Origin: Billgrantia bachuensis
Lineage (GTDB): Bacteria; Pseudomonadota; Gammaproteobacteria; Pseudomonadales; Halomonadaceae
Direction of reading: 5' to 3'
DNA length: 64,000 nt
Assembly (NCBI RefSeq): GCF_011742165.1
Contig: NZ_JAAQTO010000053.1
Span: forward strand, 44,641 to 108,640
In this document: in pieces, positions 26,309 to 34,750 of the stretch
Position numbering within the stretch: position 1 is the first letter of the stretch
How the letters are laid out: the number at the start of each line of letters is the position of its first letter
The notes under the pieces: model-generated
Databases searched by the model: none
What the model saw: only the letters and a program-made list of their open reading frames with translations
What the model was told of the DNA's origin: nothing
Program-made: the position numbers and the translations under genes

Positions 26309-26638
26309 ATGCATTCCCGTTCCGTCTCCTGGTTGTTCTGCCTCCTGCTCGGTATCGCATTGGCGCTACCGCAGGTTGCTTCGGGTGCTTGGAGTGCTAG
26401 CGACGACTGTCGGGTGGCAGCTTTCTCGATGCTTGACCAATCCTCACTTCCCGACAGCGACGCTAGCCAGGCGCAGCACTCGGGAGAGAAGGTTGCCTGT
26501 ACCGCTCCTTGCCCTGTCTGCAACAGCGCGCTGGCGCTTTACCCCGCTGCCCCACGCTCGCTCGAGCCACGCTGGGCCACCGATGAAGCGCCCCTTCATG
26601 CTCCCCGTGACCGCCCGGAGCGCCCTCCTCGCGCGTGA
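26309..26638 (+). CDS. Small secreted CxxC protein, DUF2946-like
   Basis: 109 aa with a signal peptide (VSWLFCLLLGIALALPQVASGAW). The mature part has a Cys triad and pair in KVACTAPCPVCNSALALYP and ends in an Arg/Pro-rich tail (RPERPPRA). Layout and length match the protein at 22632-22952, although sequence identity is low. No clear ribosome site precedes the ATG. A metal-linked periplasmic role is inferred only from motif and neighbours. Confidence 0.55.
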   Translation: MHSRSVSWLFCLLLGIALALPQVASGAWSASDDCRVAAFSMLDQSSLPDSDASQAQHSGEKVACTAPCPVCNSALALYPAAPRSLEPRWATDEAPLHAPRDRPERPPRA

Positions 26639-26712
26639 GAACTCTACCGTTTTTGGCTATCGCCACTCGCCGTCAGTGAGTGGCACGGTTATTCATGCAC
26701 AGAGGACTCGCT

Positions 26713-27618
26713 ATGCACCGCCGAGGTTTACCCTACTGTTCCGGCTCGATCGGTGACAGTTCGTTCCAACGTCTAGCTCTCGTTCTGCTGATGTCGCTGG
26801 CATTGCTTGCGGGCTGCTCCAACGAGCCAACTGGCATGTCCTTGGACGAGCTGCGCCAGAAAACCCATATTCACGGCCTGGCTTTTGACCGTGCCGATAG
26901 CGACAGGCTGCTGGTGGCTACCCATCACGGTCTGTATGCGGTCGGCAGCGACCGCCGGGCGCACCAAGTCTCCAGCGAGAGCCATGACTACATGGGCTTC
27001 TCCCCGCATCCCGAGGAGGCGGACCTGCTTTTTGCAAGTGGCCATCCGGCGCGCGGTGGCAACCTGGGTGTCGTGGTCTCCAGTGATGGCGGCAGATCCT
27101 GGGAGCAGCGTTCGGCTGGCGTTGATGGGCCGGTCGATTTTCATCAAATGACGGTAAGCGAGGCCGACCCCGACGTGCTCTACGGTGCCTATGCCGGCAA
27201 GCTCCAGGTGAGCCGTGACGGAGGGCATGAGTGGCTGGCTCAAGCCGATGCACCCCCTGGCCTGATTGCCCTGGCGGCTTCCAGCCGCGACCCGCAGCAT
27301 CTGTATGCGGCGACACAAGGCGGCCTGCTGATGAGCCCCGATGGCGGTTTGCGTTGGCGCCTGATGCACCCGCAGCATAATCCGGTAAGCATGGTTGTGA
27401 GCAGCGACGGTGAGATCTATGCCTTTATGCTTGGCGTTGGACTGCTGCGTGCCGAAGAAGCTACACGAGAATGGGCGCTGGTAAGCGATAACTGGGGCGA
27501 GAACTACCTGGTACATCTCGCGGTTGACCCTAGAGATCCCGACCGGTTGGTGGTGGCAGATGACCAAGGGCATCTGTGGTTGAGTGAAGATGCCGGCCAG
27601 CATTGGGCGGCGCTATGA
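26713..27618 (+). CDS. BNR-repeat lipoprotein, F510_1955 family
   Basis: 301 aa from ATG 26713 (AGAGGA upstream). The lipobox is LLAGCSN, so the protein is lipid-anchored. The mature part is a beta-propeller of sialidase-type repeats with recurring Asp boxes: SSDGGRSWEQ, SRDGGHEWLA, SPDGGLRWRL and SEDAGQHWAA. This fits the F510_1955 'glycosylhydrolase' family that occurs in copper islands; enzymatic activity is unproven. An lgt gene, whose product attaches the lipid anchor, follows 48 nt later. Confidence 0.85.
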   Translation: MHRRGLPYCSGSIGDSSFQRLALVLLMSLALLAGCSNEPTGMSLDELRQKTHIHGLAFDRADSDRLLVATHHGLYAVGSDRRAHQVSSESHDYMGFSPHPEEADLLFASGHPARGGNLGVVVSSDGGRSWEQRSAGVDGPVDFHQMTVSEADPDVLYGAYAGKLQVSRDGGHEWLAQADAPPGLIALAASSRDPQHLYAATQGGLLMSPDGGLRWRLMHPQHNPVSMVVSSDGEIYAFMLGVGLLRAEEATREWALVSDNWGENYLVHLAVDPRDPDRLVVADDQGHLWLSEDAGQHWAAL

Positions 27619-27666
27619 GGTCTGCTGTCGCCATACATTTGCCGCTGCCAAATTGAGGAAAGTTCC

Positions 27667-28485
27667 ATGATCCAGTACCCACAGATCGACCCGGTGGCCA
27701 TTTCCATCGGGCCCCTGCAAGTGCATTGGTATGGCTTGATGTACGTGGTGGGTTTCGTCAGCGCCTGGTGGCTGGGGCGCCGTCGGGCGTATCGCCTGGG
27801 CCTGAGCCACGATGATATCGGAGACCTGCTGTTCTATGCCGCTCTCGGCGTGGTAGCCGGAGGGCGTCTGGGCTACGTGCTTTTCTACGGCATGGAGCGG
27901 TTCCTGGCCAATCCGCTTTGGCTGTTCAGTGTCTGGGAAGGGGGCATGAGCTTCCACGGTGGCCTGGTAGGGGTATTGCTGGCAGCGTTACTGTTTACCC
28001 GCAGGAAGAAGCTCGCCTTTTTCCAGTTGACAGACTTCGTCGCCCCCATGGTGCCGATCGGCCTGGGGGCCGGGCGTATCGGCAACTTCATCAACCATGA
28101 ACTGCCGGGGCGCGTCAGCGACCTGCCCTGGGCCATGCCGTTTAGGTACATGGGGCCGGAGCCGCGCCATCCTTCGGCACTCTACGAATTCGCTCTCGAG
28201 GGCGTGGTGCTGTTCATCGTGCTGTGGTGGGTTTCGAGCCGACCACGGCGGCGCGGCCTGGTCTCGGGGCTGTTCCTGATGCTCTATGGCATCTTCCGCT
28301 TCGCAGTGGAGTTCGTGCGGCTGCCCGACGAGCACATCGGCTTCATCGCCTTCGGCTGGATGACCATGGGCATGCTGCTGACGCTACCGATGATAGCCGT
28401 CGGCGTGGCGCTCATCTTGTGGTCGAGGCGTCAGGGGCGGGATGAGCTTGCCGCAGCGGTTCCTGCACGAGGAATGGCAGGCTGA
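27667..28485 (+). CDS. lgt: Prolipoprotein diacylglyceryl transferase Lgt
   Basis: 272-aa inner-membrane enzyme that transfers diacylglycerol to the lipobox cysteine. About seven membrane helices are visible. Conserved blocks are VHWYGLMYVVGF, the catalytic-His segment MSFHGGLVG, and the Lgt signature GAGRIGNFINHELPGR, followed by PRHPSALYEFALEG. GGAAAG precedes the ATG. In gammaproteobacteria the housekeeping lgt usually sits beside thyA; here it lies inside a copper island right after a lipoprotein gene, so it is probably a second, dedicated copy. Confidence 0.95.
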   Translation: MIQYPQIDPVAISIGPLQVHWYGLMYVVGFVSAWWLGRRRAYRLGLSHDDIGDLLFYAALGVVAGGRLGYVLFYGMERFLANPLWLFSVWEGGMSFHGGLVGVLLAALLFTRRKKLAFFQLTDFVAPMVPIGLGAGRIGNFINHELPGRVSDLPWAMPFRYMGPEPRHPSALYEFALEGVVLFIVLWWVSSRPRRRGLVSGLFLMLYGIFRFAVEFVRLPDEHIGFIAFGWMTMGMLLTLPMIAVGVALILWSRRQGRDELAAAVPARGMAG

Positions 28486-28607
28486 TGACTGGCCAGGCCA
28501 GAAGTGAAATTAAAACTCTTCGGCTGTCGAATCGAATTAGGATCGCTAGTATGAAGCCCATTTTTAAGGCTCCGCCGCCGGAGGCGGACAGGCAAGAGGC
28601 AAACGCA

Positions 28608-29696
28608 ATGAGACACTACGGCACTGTTCGAGAGAACGGCCGGACGTCGTGGCGCCTGGCATGGCTGCCGCTGTTCGCATGCATACTGGCCATCACATTG
28701 CTGACCGGTACGGCTTGGGCCGAGGAAGAGGTGCCCGCCGCCGACGAGGCAGAGACCGCCGATGAGTGGCCAAAGGGACACTACCCGCTGCCCGAGCAGG
28801 GTGACGTGATCGGTGAGGACTATATCGTCGAGGCGAGAGGCGAAGAGACTCTGCTCGATATCGCCCGCGAGCATAACGTGGGTTACCAGGAGATCCGTCG
28901 GGCCAACCCCGACGTCAGCGTCTGGCTGCCGGGCGAGGGCACAGAGGTCGTCATTCCCGGCCGCTTCATCCTGCCCCCTGTCGAGCGGAAGGGGATAGTG
29001 ATCAACGTCGCCGAGCTGCGGCTCTACTACTATCCCCCGGCTGGAGAAGGCGAGACCCCGCGGGTGGAGACTTATCCGATCGGTATCGGGCGGGAAGGCT
29101 TCGATACGCCACTGGGCAAGACCAAGACCACCATGAATCTCAAGGATCCGGCCTGGTATCCGCCGAGTTCGGTGCGCGAAGAGGCCGCAGCGCGTGGCGA
29201 GGAGGCGCCCGCCGTAGTGCCGCCGGGGCCGGACAACCCGCTGGGCAGCCATGCCATCCTGCTCGATATCCCCGGCTATCTGATCCACGGCACCAACAAG
29301 CCGGACGGCATCGGTATGCGCGCCAGTCGCGGCTGCATCCGCATGTTCCCAGAGGATGTCGCGTCGATCTTCGAACGCGTGCCCGTCGGCACTCAGGTTC
29401 ACCTCATCAACCAGCCGATCAAGGCCGGCTGGGACGGCGACATGCCCTACGTCCAGGTCTACGAGGCGCTCGAGGAGCAGGAAGCCGGCATGGCCGCACT
29501 GATGGAGACCCTGGCACTACTCGAGCGCAACGGCGATGAGCCCTCAACGCCGCTCAACTACGAGCTGCTGCGTGAGTTGCTCGAAAATCCCAGCGGTGAA
29601 GTCATTGCGCTGACGCCTGCCCCTGAGCCCGAGCCTGAACCCGAGGAGGAAAGCAGCGAGGAAGAGAGCCTGCTCTGGGAGGAACTGGCGGTCTAG
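28608..29696 (+). CDS. L,D-transpeptidase (YkuD/ErfK family) with LysM-like region
   Basis: 362 aa from ATG 28608, which has AAGAGG upstream. A signal segment (WLPLFACILAITLLTGTAWA) exports it. A LysM-like peptidoglycan-binding stretch (YIVEARGEETLLDIAREHNVGYQEIRRANP) precedes the YkuD domain, with HGTNKPDGIG and the catalytic Cys in ASRGCIRM (Arg in place of the commoner His). The C-terminus is a Glu/Pro-rich tail. It would cross-link peptidoglycan or attach lipoproteins to it, which fits a neighbouring lgt and lipoprotein gene. Confidence 0.92.
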   Translation: MRHYGTVRENGRTSWRLAWLPLFACILAITLLTGTAWAEEEVPAADEAETADEWPKGHYPLPEQGDVIGEDYIVEARGEETLLDIAREHNVGYQEIRRANPDVSVWLPGEGTEVVIPGRFILPPVERKGIVINVAELRLYYYPPAGEGETPRVETYPIGIGREGFDTPLGKTKTTMNLKDPAWYPPSSVREEAAARGEEAPAVVPPGPDNPLGSHAILLDIPGYLIHGTNKPDGIGMRASRGCIRMFPEDVASIFERVPVGTQVHLINQPIKAGWDGDMPYVQVYEALEEQEAGMAALMETLALLERNGDEPSTPLNYELLRELLENPSGEVIALTPAPEPEPEPEEESSEEESLLWEELAV

Positions 29697-29730
29697 CCGT
29701 CACGTGACACTGCCCTTTTCTGAGGCTGGA

Positions 29731-29779
29731 AGCCACCCCGGGTAACGCCATGATTTGCCCTGCCGGGGTGGCTCTTTTC
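29731..29779 (+). terminator. Terminator after the L,D-transpeptidase gene
   Basis: An 11-bp perfect stem AGCCACCCCGG / CCGGGGTGGCT with a 21-nt loop is followed by CTTTTC. It separates the plus-strand gene from the convergent Csp gene. Confidence 0.75.
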
Positions 29780-29782
29780 AAC

Positions 29783-30112
29783 TCAGCTGGCCATGGTGGC
29801 GCATTCATCCGCGCAACTTTGGCACGCTTTGGCGCATTCCTGGCAGTGGTCGACTTGATGTTTGGCGCACTCATCGCCGCACTTGCGGCAGATATCGGCA
29901 CACAGCCGGCAGAGTTCGCGAGCGTACTCGCTGTTCTGTGCCAGGAAGGAGGCCGCCAGACGGCATATCTGCGCGCATTGCATTTCCAGGCGGATGCACT
30001 CCGCCATCATCTTGACGTCATCTTCCTTGAGGCACTCCGTGGCGCACTTGTCGCAATAGGCGGCACAGGCATGGCATGCTTCGATACATGACTTGAATTT
30101 TCCAAAATCCAT
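29783..30112 (-). CDS. Four-helix-bundle copper storage protein (Csp3-like)
   Basis: 109 aa with 19 cysteines, mostly as C-x2-C and C-x3-C along helices (for example CIEACHACAAYCDKCATEC and CRLCADICRKCGDEC). This matches the Csp/DUF326 family, whose tubes of cysteine thiolates bind many Cu(I) ions. No signal peptide is present, so it is the cytosolic Csp3 type, expected to buffer cytoplasmic copper. It is a single gene on the minus strand facing the L,D-transpeptidase. Confidence 0.93.
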   Translation of the reverse strand: MDFGKFKSCIEACHACAAYCDKCATECLKEDDVKMMAECIRLEMQCAQICRLAASFLAQNSEYARELCRLCADICRKCGDECAKHQVDHCQECAKACQSCADECATMAS

Positions 30113-30334
30113 CTCGGTTCCTCCCGTCGATAGGGGTCATATGCTGAAATGCACATCGGGGCTCCGCCCGACGCTTGTGAAACTAGGTATTTCGGCATGG
30201 AAGGGTCAAGGGTCGTTTGTCAAAAGAAGTAAAGTAGGAAAGGAATCGTGACTGATGGGCCAAGCCTACAAGGGCTTTTTGTTTTCTACGGCAAGAGATT
30301 ACCTCCAACTTAATGCCATCTTGAAAGATATTGA

Positions 30335-30366
30335 TTCAGCTTGGGTTCAGTCTTGGAGACTATAAG
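30335..30366 (+). promoter_or_regulatory. Direct repeat and -10 box before the cupredoxin-regulator operon
   Basis: TTCAGCTTGG (30335-30344) and TTCAGTCTTGG (30346-30356) are direct repeats with an 11-nt period, followed by TATAAG (30361-30366). OmpR-family regulators bind tandem half-sites one helical turn apart, and such a regulator is encoded in this operon. Confidence 0.45.
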
Positions 30367-30399
30367 TGGCCTTTCCCCCTGATAATGAAGAGGTTCACA

Positions 30400-30879
30400 A
30401 TGCAAAGATTTTCCTGGTTGGTCCTGCTTGCATGTTGGCCAGCATTCGCCTTGGCCGCTCCCGGACACCAGGCTGGCACGCAACAGCCTGACGAGGCAGA
30501 GGTAGATCGCGTCATCCAGATCGAAGCGAGCGAGATGATGTTCGGTCCCGAGGCATTGACCATTGCACCCGGAGAGACGGTAAAGTTCGAAATACACAAC
30601 AGCGGTGCGCTGGAACACGAGTTCGTCATAGGTGACCGCGCAGCGCAGGAAGAGCATCGCCGCATGATGCAGGAAATGGGCGGTCATGGTGGCCATGGCG
30701 ACCATGACATGGCCGAGGGCGAGCATGGCGGTGACATGCCCGCCGTGACCATCGCTCCCGGTGCGACCGCCACGCTCGTCTGGACGGCTCCCGAGGGTAC
30801 GAGCCAACTGCAATATGCCTGCAACATTCCCGGGCACTACGAAGCCGGCATGGTGGGGGAAATCGACCTGCAAGGGTGA
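30400..30879 (+). CDS. Exported cupredoxin-like copper protein
   Basis: 159 aa from ATG 30400 (AAGAGG upstream). A signal peptide (MQRFSWLVLLACWPAFALA) is followed by a cupredoxin fold. The copper ligands are readable as His in LEHEFVIGD and Cys-His-Met in YACNIPGHYEAGM. A His/Met-rich insertion (GGHGGHGDHDMAEGEHGG) lies in the middle. It would carry or sense copper in the periplasm. The response-regulator gene begins 5 nt after its stop. Confidence 0.9.
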   Translation: MQRFSWLVLLACWPAFALAAPGHQAGTQQPDEAEVDRVIQIEASEMMFGPEALTIAPGETVKFEIHNSGALEHEFVIGDRAAQEEHRRMMQEMGGHGGHGDHDMAEGEHGGDMPAVTIAPGATATLVWTAPEGTSQLQYACNIPGHYEAGMVGEIDLQG

Positions 30880-30884
30880 ATACG

Positions 30885-31550
30885 ATGAAGCTGTTACTTC
30901 TCGAGGACGACGACCTGCTGGCAGAGAGCCTGTCGGAAACTCTGGAAGACAACGGCTACCGTGTTGACTCGGCTGCGACGATTCACGCAGCCGAGTCCTT
31001 GATGGCGACCGAGGAATATGCTCTGGCAATTCTTGACCTGGGGCTGCCGGACGGTTCCGGGCTCGACCTGATCGCCCGCTGGCGTGGCCAGGAACGTCGC
31101 CTGCCCATATTGGCGCTCACCGCGCGGGATACCTGGGAAGACAAGGTCGCTGGCCTGCGCCGAGGGGCCGATGATTACCTGGCCAAGCCGTTCCATGAAG
31201 CGGAGTTGTTGGCACGGCTGCATGCGCTCTTGAGGCGGCAGACGGGTCATGTGAACGCCATTCTCAGCATCAACGGCATACAGCTCGACGAAGAGAGGCG
31301 ACAGGTCAGCACTGACGGGTGCCATTGGCAGCCATTGACGGCGACGGAATTTCGGCTGCTGCGCTATCTGATGCACCATCCCGACCGCGTCCTGTCCAAG
31401 GCGCAACTGCTCGACCAGCTCTATTCCCTGGAGCAGGATGCTCCCGCCCCGAACCTGGTAGAGGTCTATATTGCCAAGTTGCGGCGCCGGCTGGGCAAGA
31501 ACGCGATTCAGACGCGGCGCGGCCAGGGTTATCTTCTTGCGTCGCGTTGA
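30885..31550 (+). CDS. OmpR-family response regulator (CusR/PhoP-like)
   Basis: 221 aa. Receiver domain with LLLLEDDDLLAESL, phospho-acceptor Asp in LAILDLGLPDGSG and Lys in YLAKPFHEAELLARL; winged-helix domain with LTATEFRLLRYLMHHPDRVLSK and VEVYIAKLRRRLG. ATG 30885 is used (AAGG 9 nt upstream); a GTG three codons earlier is possible. It is coupled to the kinase gene downstream, and its context with copper genes suggests copper-responsive control. Confidence 0.92.
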   Translation: MKLLLLEDDDLLAESLSETLEDNGYRVDSAATIHAAESLMATEEYALAILDLGLPDGSGLDLIARWRGQERRLPILALTARDTWEDKVAGLRRGADDYLAKPFHEAELLARLHALLRRQTGHVNAILSINGIQLDEERRQVSTDGCHWQPLTATEFRLLRYLMHHPDRVLSKAQLLDQLYSLEQDAPAPNLVEVYIAKLRRRLGKNAIQTRRGQGYLLASR

Positions 31551-32859
31551 GCGTCGAAGCCTACGCTTTCGCCTGCTGGCCTGGCTTGGGGGGGTGGCAT
31601 TCGTCGTCGTGGGCCTGACCTGGCTGATGCACGGTATCCTGTTGCAAGATCTGGCGCGGAGCTTCCTCGGTGAGCGGTTGCGTCAGGAGGCGGAGCATAC
31701 GCTGCTTCAGTTTCATCAGGGGCATCTCTCGACGCAGCTCTGGCAGGCTGAGAGCCCCGCATTGCAAGTCTTTCACCATCTCTACGTGCTGGAACTGGAC
31801 GGGGAGATCACCACGTCGCATCCACGCTGGCTCGAAACGCTGGTGCCCTACCTGGAGGGTGAAGACGAAGCGCTGGACGTCGTCTCCTCTGGTGAACGCC
31901 ATCTGTTGGTGTATCGCAAGCGCTTCGAATTCGACGGCCGCTCTGGCGTGCTGCTGATCGGCGAGGACTTCGGCCAGGTGGAGGATGGGCTGGATGCGCT
32001 CCACTGGTGGGTCGGCGGCATCGCCGGCCTGCTACTGGTCCTGCTCATCGGTCTCAACATGATGGCGGTCAACCGTGCGCTGCGCCCGCTCTCCCGGTTG
32101 CGCAGGCAGCTCGACGAACTGCGCTCGGGCACGCGTGAACGGCTGCAGCTCGATACGCCTTCCGAACTCGATGCCCTGGTGGCGCAACTCAATCGCCTCA
32201 TGGATGAACATGCACGACGACTCCAGCGCTCCCGTGAATCCCTGGCCAATCTCTCCCATGCGCTCAAGACGCCGCTGACGGCGGTCATTCAGGTGTTGCG
32301 TGGTTCACGTCCCATCGACCCGGAGCGTAGGGAGAAGATGCGTCGGCGGCTGGAGGACATGCACGCCCAGTTGGACACCGAATTGAAGCGCTCGCGCATC
32401 GCCGGCCCCAATGCAGGGCAGCGCGCCAACGTCCGGCATGAAGCCGAGCAACTCGTCGAGATGTTCTCCAGCCTTTATCCCGATCGAAGTTTCCGGCTCG
32501 ACATCGACGCTTCGGTACCCGTCAGTGTCAGCGTCGAGCGGCAGGATTTTGCCGAGATGCTGGGTATCCTGCTGGATAACGCCGCCAAGTGGGCCTCCCG
32601 CGAGGTCCATTGCCGAGTGCGGCAGGATACCTCTCTGGCGCTGTGGGTGGAGGACGACGGTTCCGGTGTCGCACCTGGTGATATGGGTCGATTGGGGCGG
32701 CGTGGCACTCGGCTCGATGAAGGCAAGCCCGGCCACGGGCTGGGCCTTGCCATCCTGCGTCAGATCGTCGAGCGCTATGCAGGCCAGGTGCGTTTCGAGC
32801 CTTCTCCCGAGGGAGGGCTACGGGTCGAGGTCTGGCTTCCGCTGAGCGAGGCGGGCTGA
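31537..32859 (+). CDS. Sensor histidine kinase (PhoQ/CusS-type)
   Basis: About 440 aa. The probable start is TTG 31537 (AGGG upstream), overlapping the regulator gene by 14 nt; no ATG fits better. A membrane helix near residue 15 and a second at about 155-175 bracket a periplasmic sensor domain of about 120 residues. A HAMP-like linker leads to the H-box NLSHALKTPLTAVIQ, the N-box GILLDNAAKWA and the G-box GHGLGLAILRQIVE. The sensed signal is probably periplasmic copper, by context only. Confidence 0.9.
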   Translation: MRRVERRSLRFRLLAWLGGVAFVVVGLTWLMHGILLQDLARSFLGERLRQEAEHTLLQFHQGHLSTQLWQAESPALQVFHHLYVLELDGEITTSHPRWLETLVPYLEGEDEALDVVSSGERHLLVYRKRFEFDGRSGVLLIGEDFGQVEDGLDALHWWVGGIAGLLLVLLIGLNMMAVNRALRPLSRLRRQLDELRSGTRERLQLDTPSELDALVAQLNRLMDEHARRLQRSRESLANLSHALKTPLTAVIQVLRGSRPIDPERREKMRRRLEDMHAQLDTELKRSRIAGPNAGQRANVRHEAEQLVEMFSSLYPDRSFRLDIDASVPVSVSVERQDFAEMLGILLDNAAKWASREVHCRVRQDTSLALWVEDDGSGVAPGDMGRLGRRGTRLDEGKPGHGLGLAILRQIVERYAGQVRFEPSPEGGLRVEVWLPLSEAG

Positions 32860-32926
32860 CCGTTCAGCCTGCTTTCAGCTATTCACCGCATCATGGCGCC
32901 TGGAGTTCCCCTGACAGGAGCCATGC

Positions 32927-34741
32927 ATGACGACCAAGACAACCACGGGTCTTTCTCTTTCCCGACGACAATTGCTCCAGGGAGGTGCCGCCTTGGGTTT
33001 CGGAGCCGCGACCCTGGGGCTGTCGCCGGCCTGGGCCAATCCCTGGGGGCAGAGCAACACCTATCCCCAAGGGGCGGTGGAGGGCAACGATATCGCCCTG
33101 GCCATTCGTCGAGAAACGCTGGCGATCAATAGACGCAATACGCGCCCTATCACCATCAATGGAACGAGCCCCGGGCCACTGATTCGACTGAGGGAAGGAC
33201 AGGACGCCACCTTGCGGGTCACCAACCTGCTGGACGAGCCGACCTCCATTCACTGGCACGGCTTGATTCTGCCGCCTGCGGTCGATGGTGCGCCGGGTAT
33301 CAGCTTCGCCGGTATCGCTCCGGGGGAAACCTTCACCTATCGCTTCCCCGTGATGCAGAACGGTACCTACTGGTATCACAGCCACTCCGGCTTGCAGGAG
33401 CAATTGGGTCATGCTGGGCCGATCGTCATCGATGCCGCCGAGCGTGAACCGTTCCGCTTCGATCGCGAGCATGTGGTGATGCTGACCGACTGGACCTTTG
33501 AGGAGCCGGCCACGGTCTTTCGCAACCTTAAGACCGCCGAGGGCTACTACAACTTCCAGGAACGCACCATCACGGACTTTCTGGCCGACATGCGCGAGAA
33601 CGGCTTCCGGGAAACGGCCCGCTCGCGTGCGATGTGGGCACGGATGCGCATGAGTTCGCGCGATATCGCCGACGTCACAGGCAGCACCTACACCTACCTG
33701 GTGAACGGCCAGGCACCGGAGCAGAACTGGACGGCACTGTTCAAGCCAGGCGAGCGGCTGCGCCTGAGGTTCATCAATGGCTCGGCCATGACCTATTTCG
33801 ACGTGCGCATCCCGGGCTTGAAGATGACGGTTGTCGCGGCCGATGGCCAGCCCGTGCAGCCTGTGCCGGTCGATGAATTCCGCATCGCCGTCGCCGAGAC
33901 CTACGATGTCATCATCACTCCCGAGGCCGAAACGGCGTATACGGTATTCGCCGAATCCATGGACCGTAGCGGCTTCGCCCGCGCGACCTTGGCGCCTCGC
34001 CTGGGCATGGAGGCCGAGATGCCCGAGCGGCGCAGGATCTCCGACCGCGGCATGGAGGCGATGGGGGCGCATGGCGGTATGGATCACTCCGACATGGCGG
34101 GCATGGACCATTCCGATATGGCGGGCATGGACCACTCCGATATGGCGGGCATGGACCACTCCAACATGGCGGGCATGGACCACTCCAATATGGCGGGCAT
34201 GGACCACTCCGACATGCAGGACGACACGTCGCCTGGCGCTTCGAAAGGCGACCTATTGCCGGCGGGCACCGCCCAGCCCGGCTCGCAATATGACCAGGCG
34301 GGGATCGGAATTGATCCTGACGAGCGGCGCATCCTGGTCTATCGCGATCTCAAGGCGTTTCGCCCCTGGCCGGACCGCCGCGAGCCGGAACGGGAGATGG
34401 AAATCCACCTGACAGGCAACATGGAACGCTACATGTGGTCGTTCGACGGCAAGAAATTCAGCGAGGTCAACGGCCCCATCCATTTCCGCAAGGACGAGCG
34501 GCTGCGTCTGGTTCTGGTCAACGACACCATGATGGAACACCCCATCCATCTGCACGGCATGTGGATGGAGTTAGAGAACGGGGCCGGGGAGCTCATCCCA
34601 CGCAAGCACACCATCAACGTCAAGCCGGGTGAGCGGGTATCCGCCCTTATCACGGCCGATGCCGAGGGTAGCTGGGCGTTTCATTGCCATCTTCTCTACC
34701 ACATGGATGCCGGCATGTTCCGGGTCGTCAAGGTCTCGTAA
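32927..34741 (+). CDS. copA: CopA/PcoA-type multicopper oxidase
   Basis: 604 aa. A Tat signal (SRRQLLQGG, then LGLSPAWA) exports the folded enzyme. The copper sites are visible: HWHG, YWYHSHSG, HPIHLHGMW and HCHLLYHMDAGM. Between the second and third cupredoxin domains lies a Met/His-rich stretch of six MDHSDMAG-type repeats. It oxidises Cu(I) or binds copper in the periplasm. It precedes copB by 9 nt and follows the two-component genes, as in cop/pco operons. This is the oxidase CopA, not the ATPase of that name. Confidence 0.96.
   Translation: MTTKTTTGLSLSRRQLLQGGAALGFGAATLGLSPAWANPWGQSNTYPQGAVEGNDIALAIRRETLAINRRNTRPITINGTSPGPLIRLREGQDATLRVTNLLDEPTSIHWHGLILPPAVDGAPGISFAGIAPGETFTYRFPVMQNGTYWYHSHSGLQEQLGHAGPIVIDAAEREPFRFDREHVVMLTDWTFEEPATVFRNLKTAEGYYNFQERTITDFLADMRENGFRETARSRAMWARMRMSSRDIADVTGSTYTYLVNGQAPEQNWTALFKPGERLRLRFINGSAMTYFDVRIPGLKMTVVAADGQPVQPVPVDEFRIAVAETYDVIITPEAETAYTVFAESMDRSGFARATLAPRLGMEAEMPERRRISDRGMEAMGAHGGMDHSDMAGMDHSDMAGMDHSDMAGMDHSNMAGMDHSNMAGMDHSDMQDDTSPGASKGDLLPAGTAQPGSQYDQAGIGIDPDERRILVYRDLKAFRPWPDRREPEREMEIHLTGNMERYMWSFDGKKFSEVNGPIHFRKDERLRLVLVNDTMMEHPIHLHGMWMELENGAGELIPRKHTINVKPGERVSALITADAEGSWAFHCHLLYHMDAGMFRVVKVS
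34079..34218 (+). repeat. Six tandem 24-nt repeats encoding MDHS(D/N)MAG
   Basis: Within the multicopper oxidase gene, 24-nt units encode an eight-residue Met/His motif six times. The copies differ only at a few silent positions and an Asp/Asn change. Such repeats bind Cu(I)/Cu(II) in Cop/Pco proteins. Confidence 0.93.
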
Positions 34742-34750
34742 GGAGCTCGC

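Noticed and set aside
28485..28607. Start of the L,D-transpeptidase at ATG 28485 or 28551
   Set aside because: Those starts would place a polar stretch before the signal segment and lack good ribosome sites; ATG 28608 has AAGAGG at suitable spacing and gives a normal signal peptide.
34079..34218. Regular 24-nt repeats that might suggest a CRISPR-like array
   Set aside because: The units are tandem with no spacers and encode a Met/His copper motif within the multicopper oxidase.
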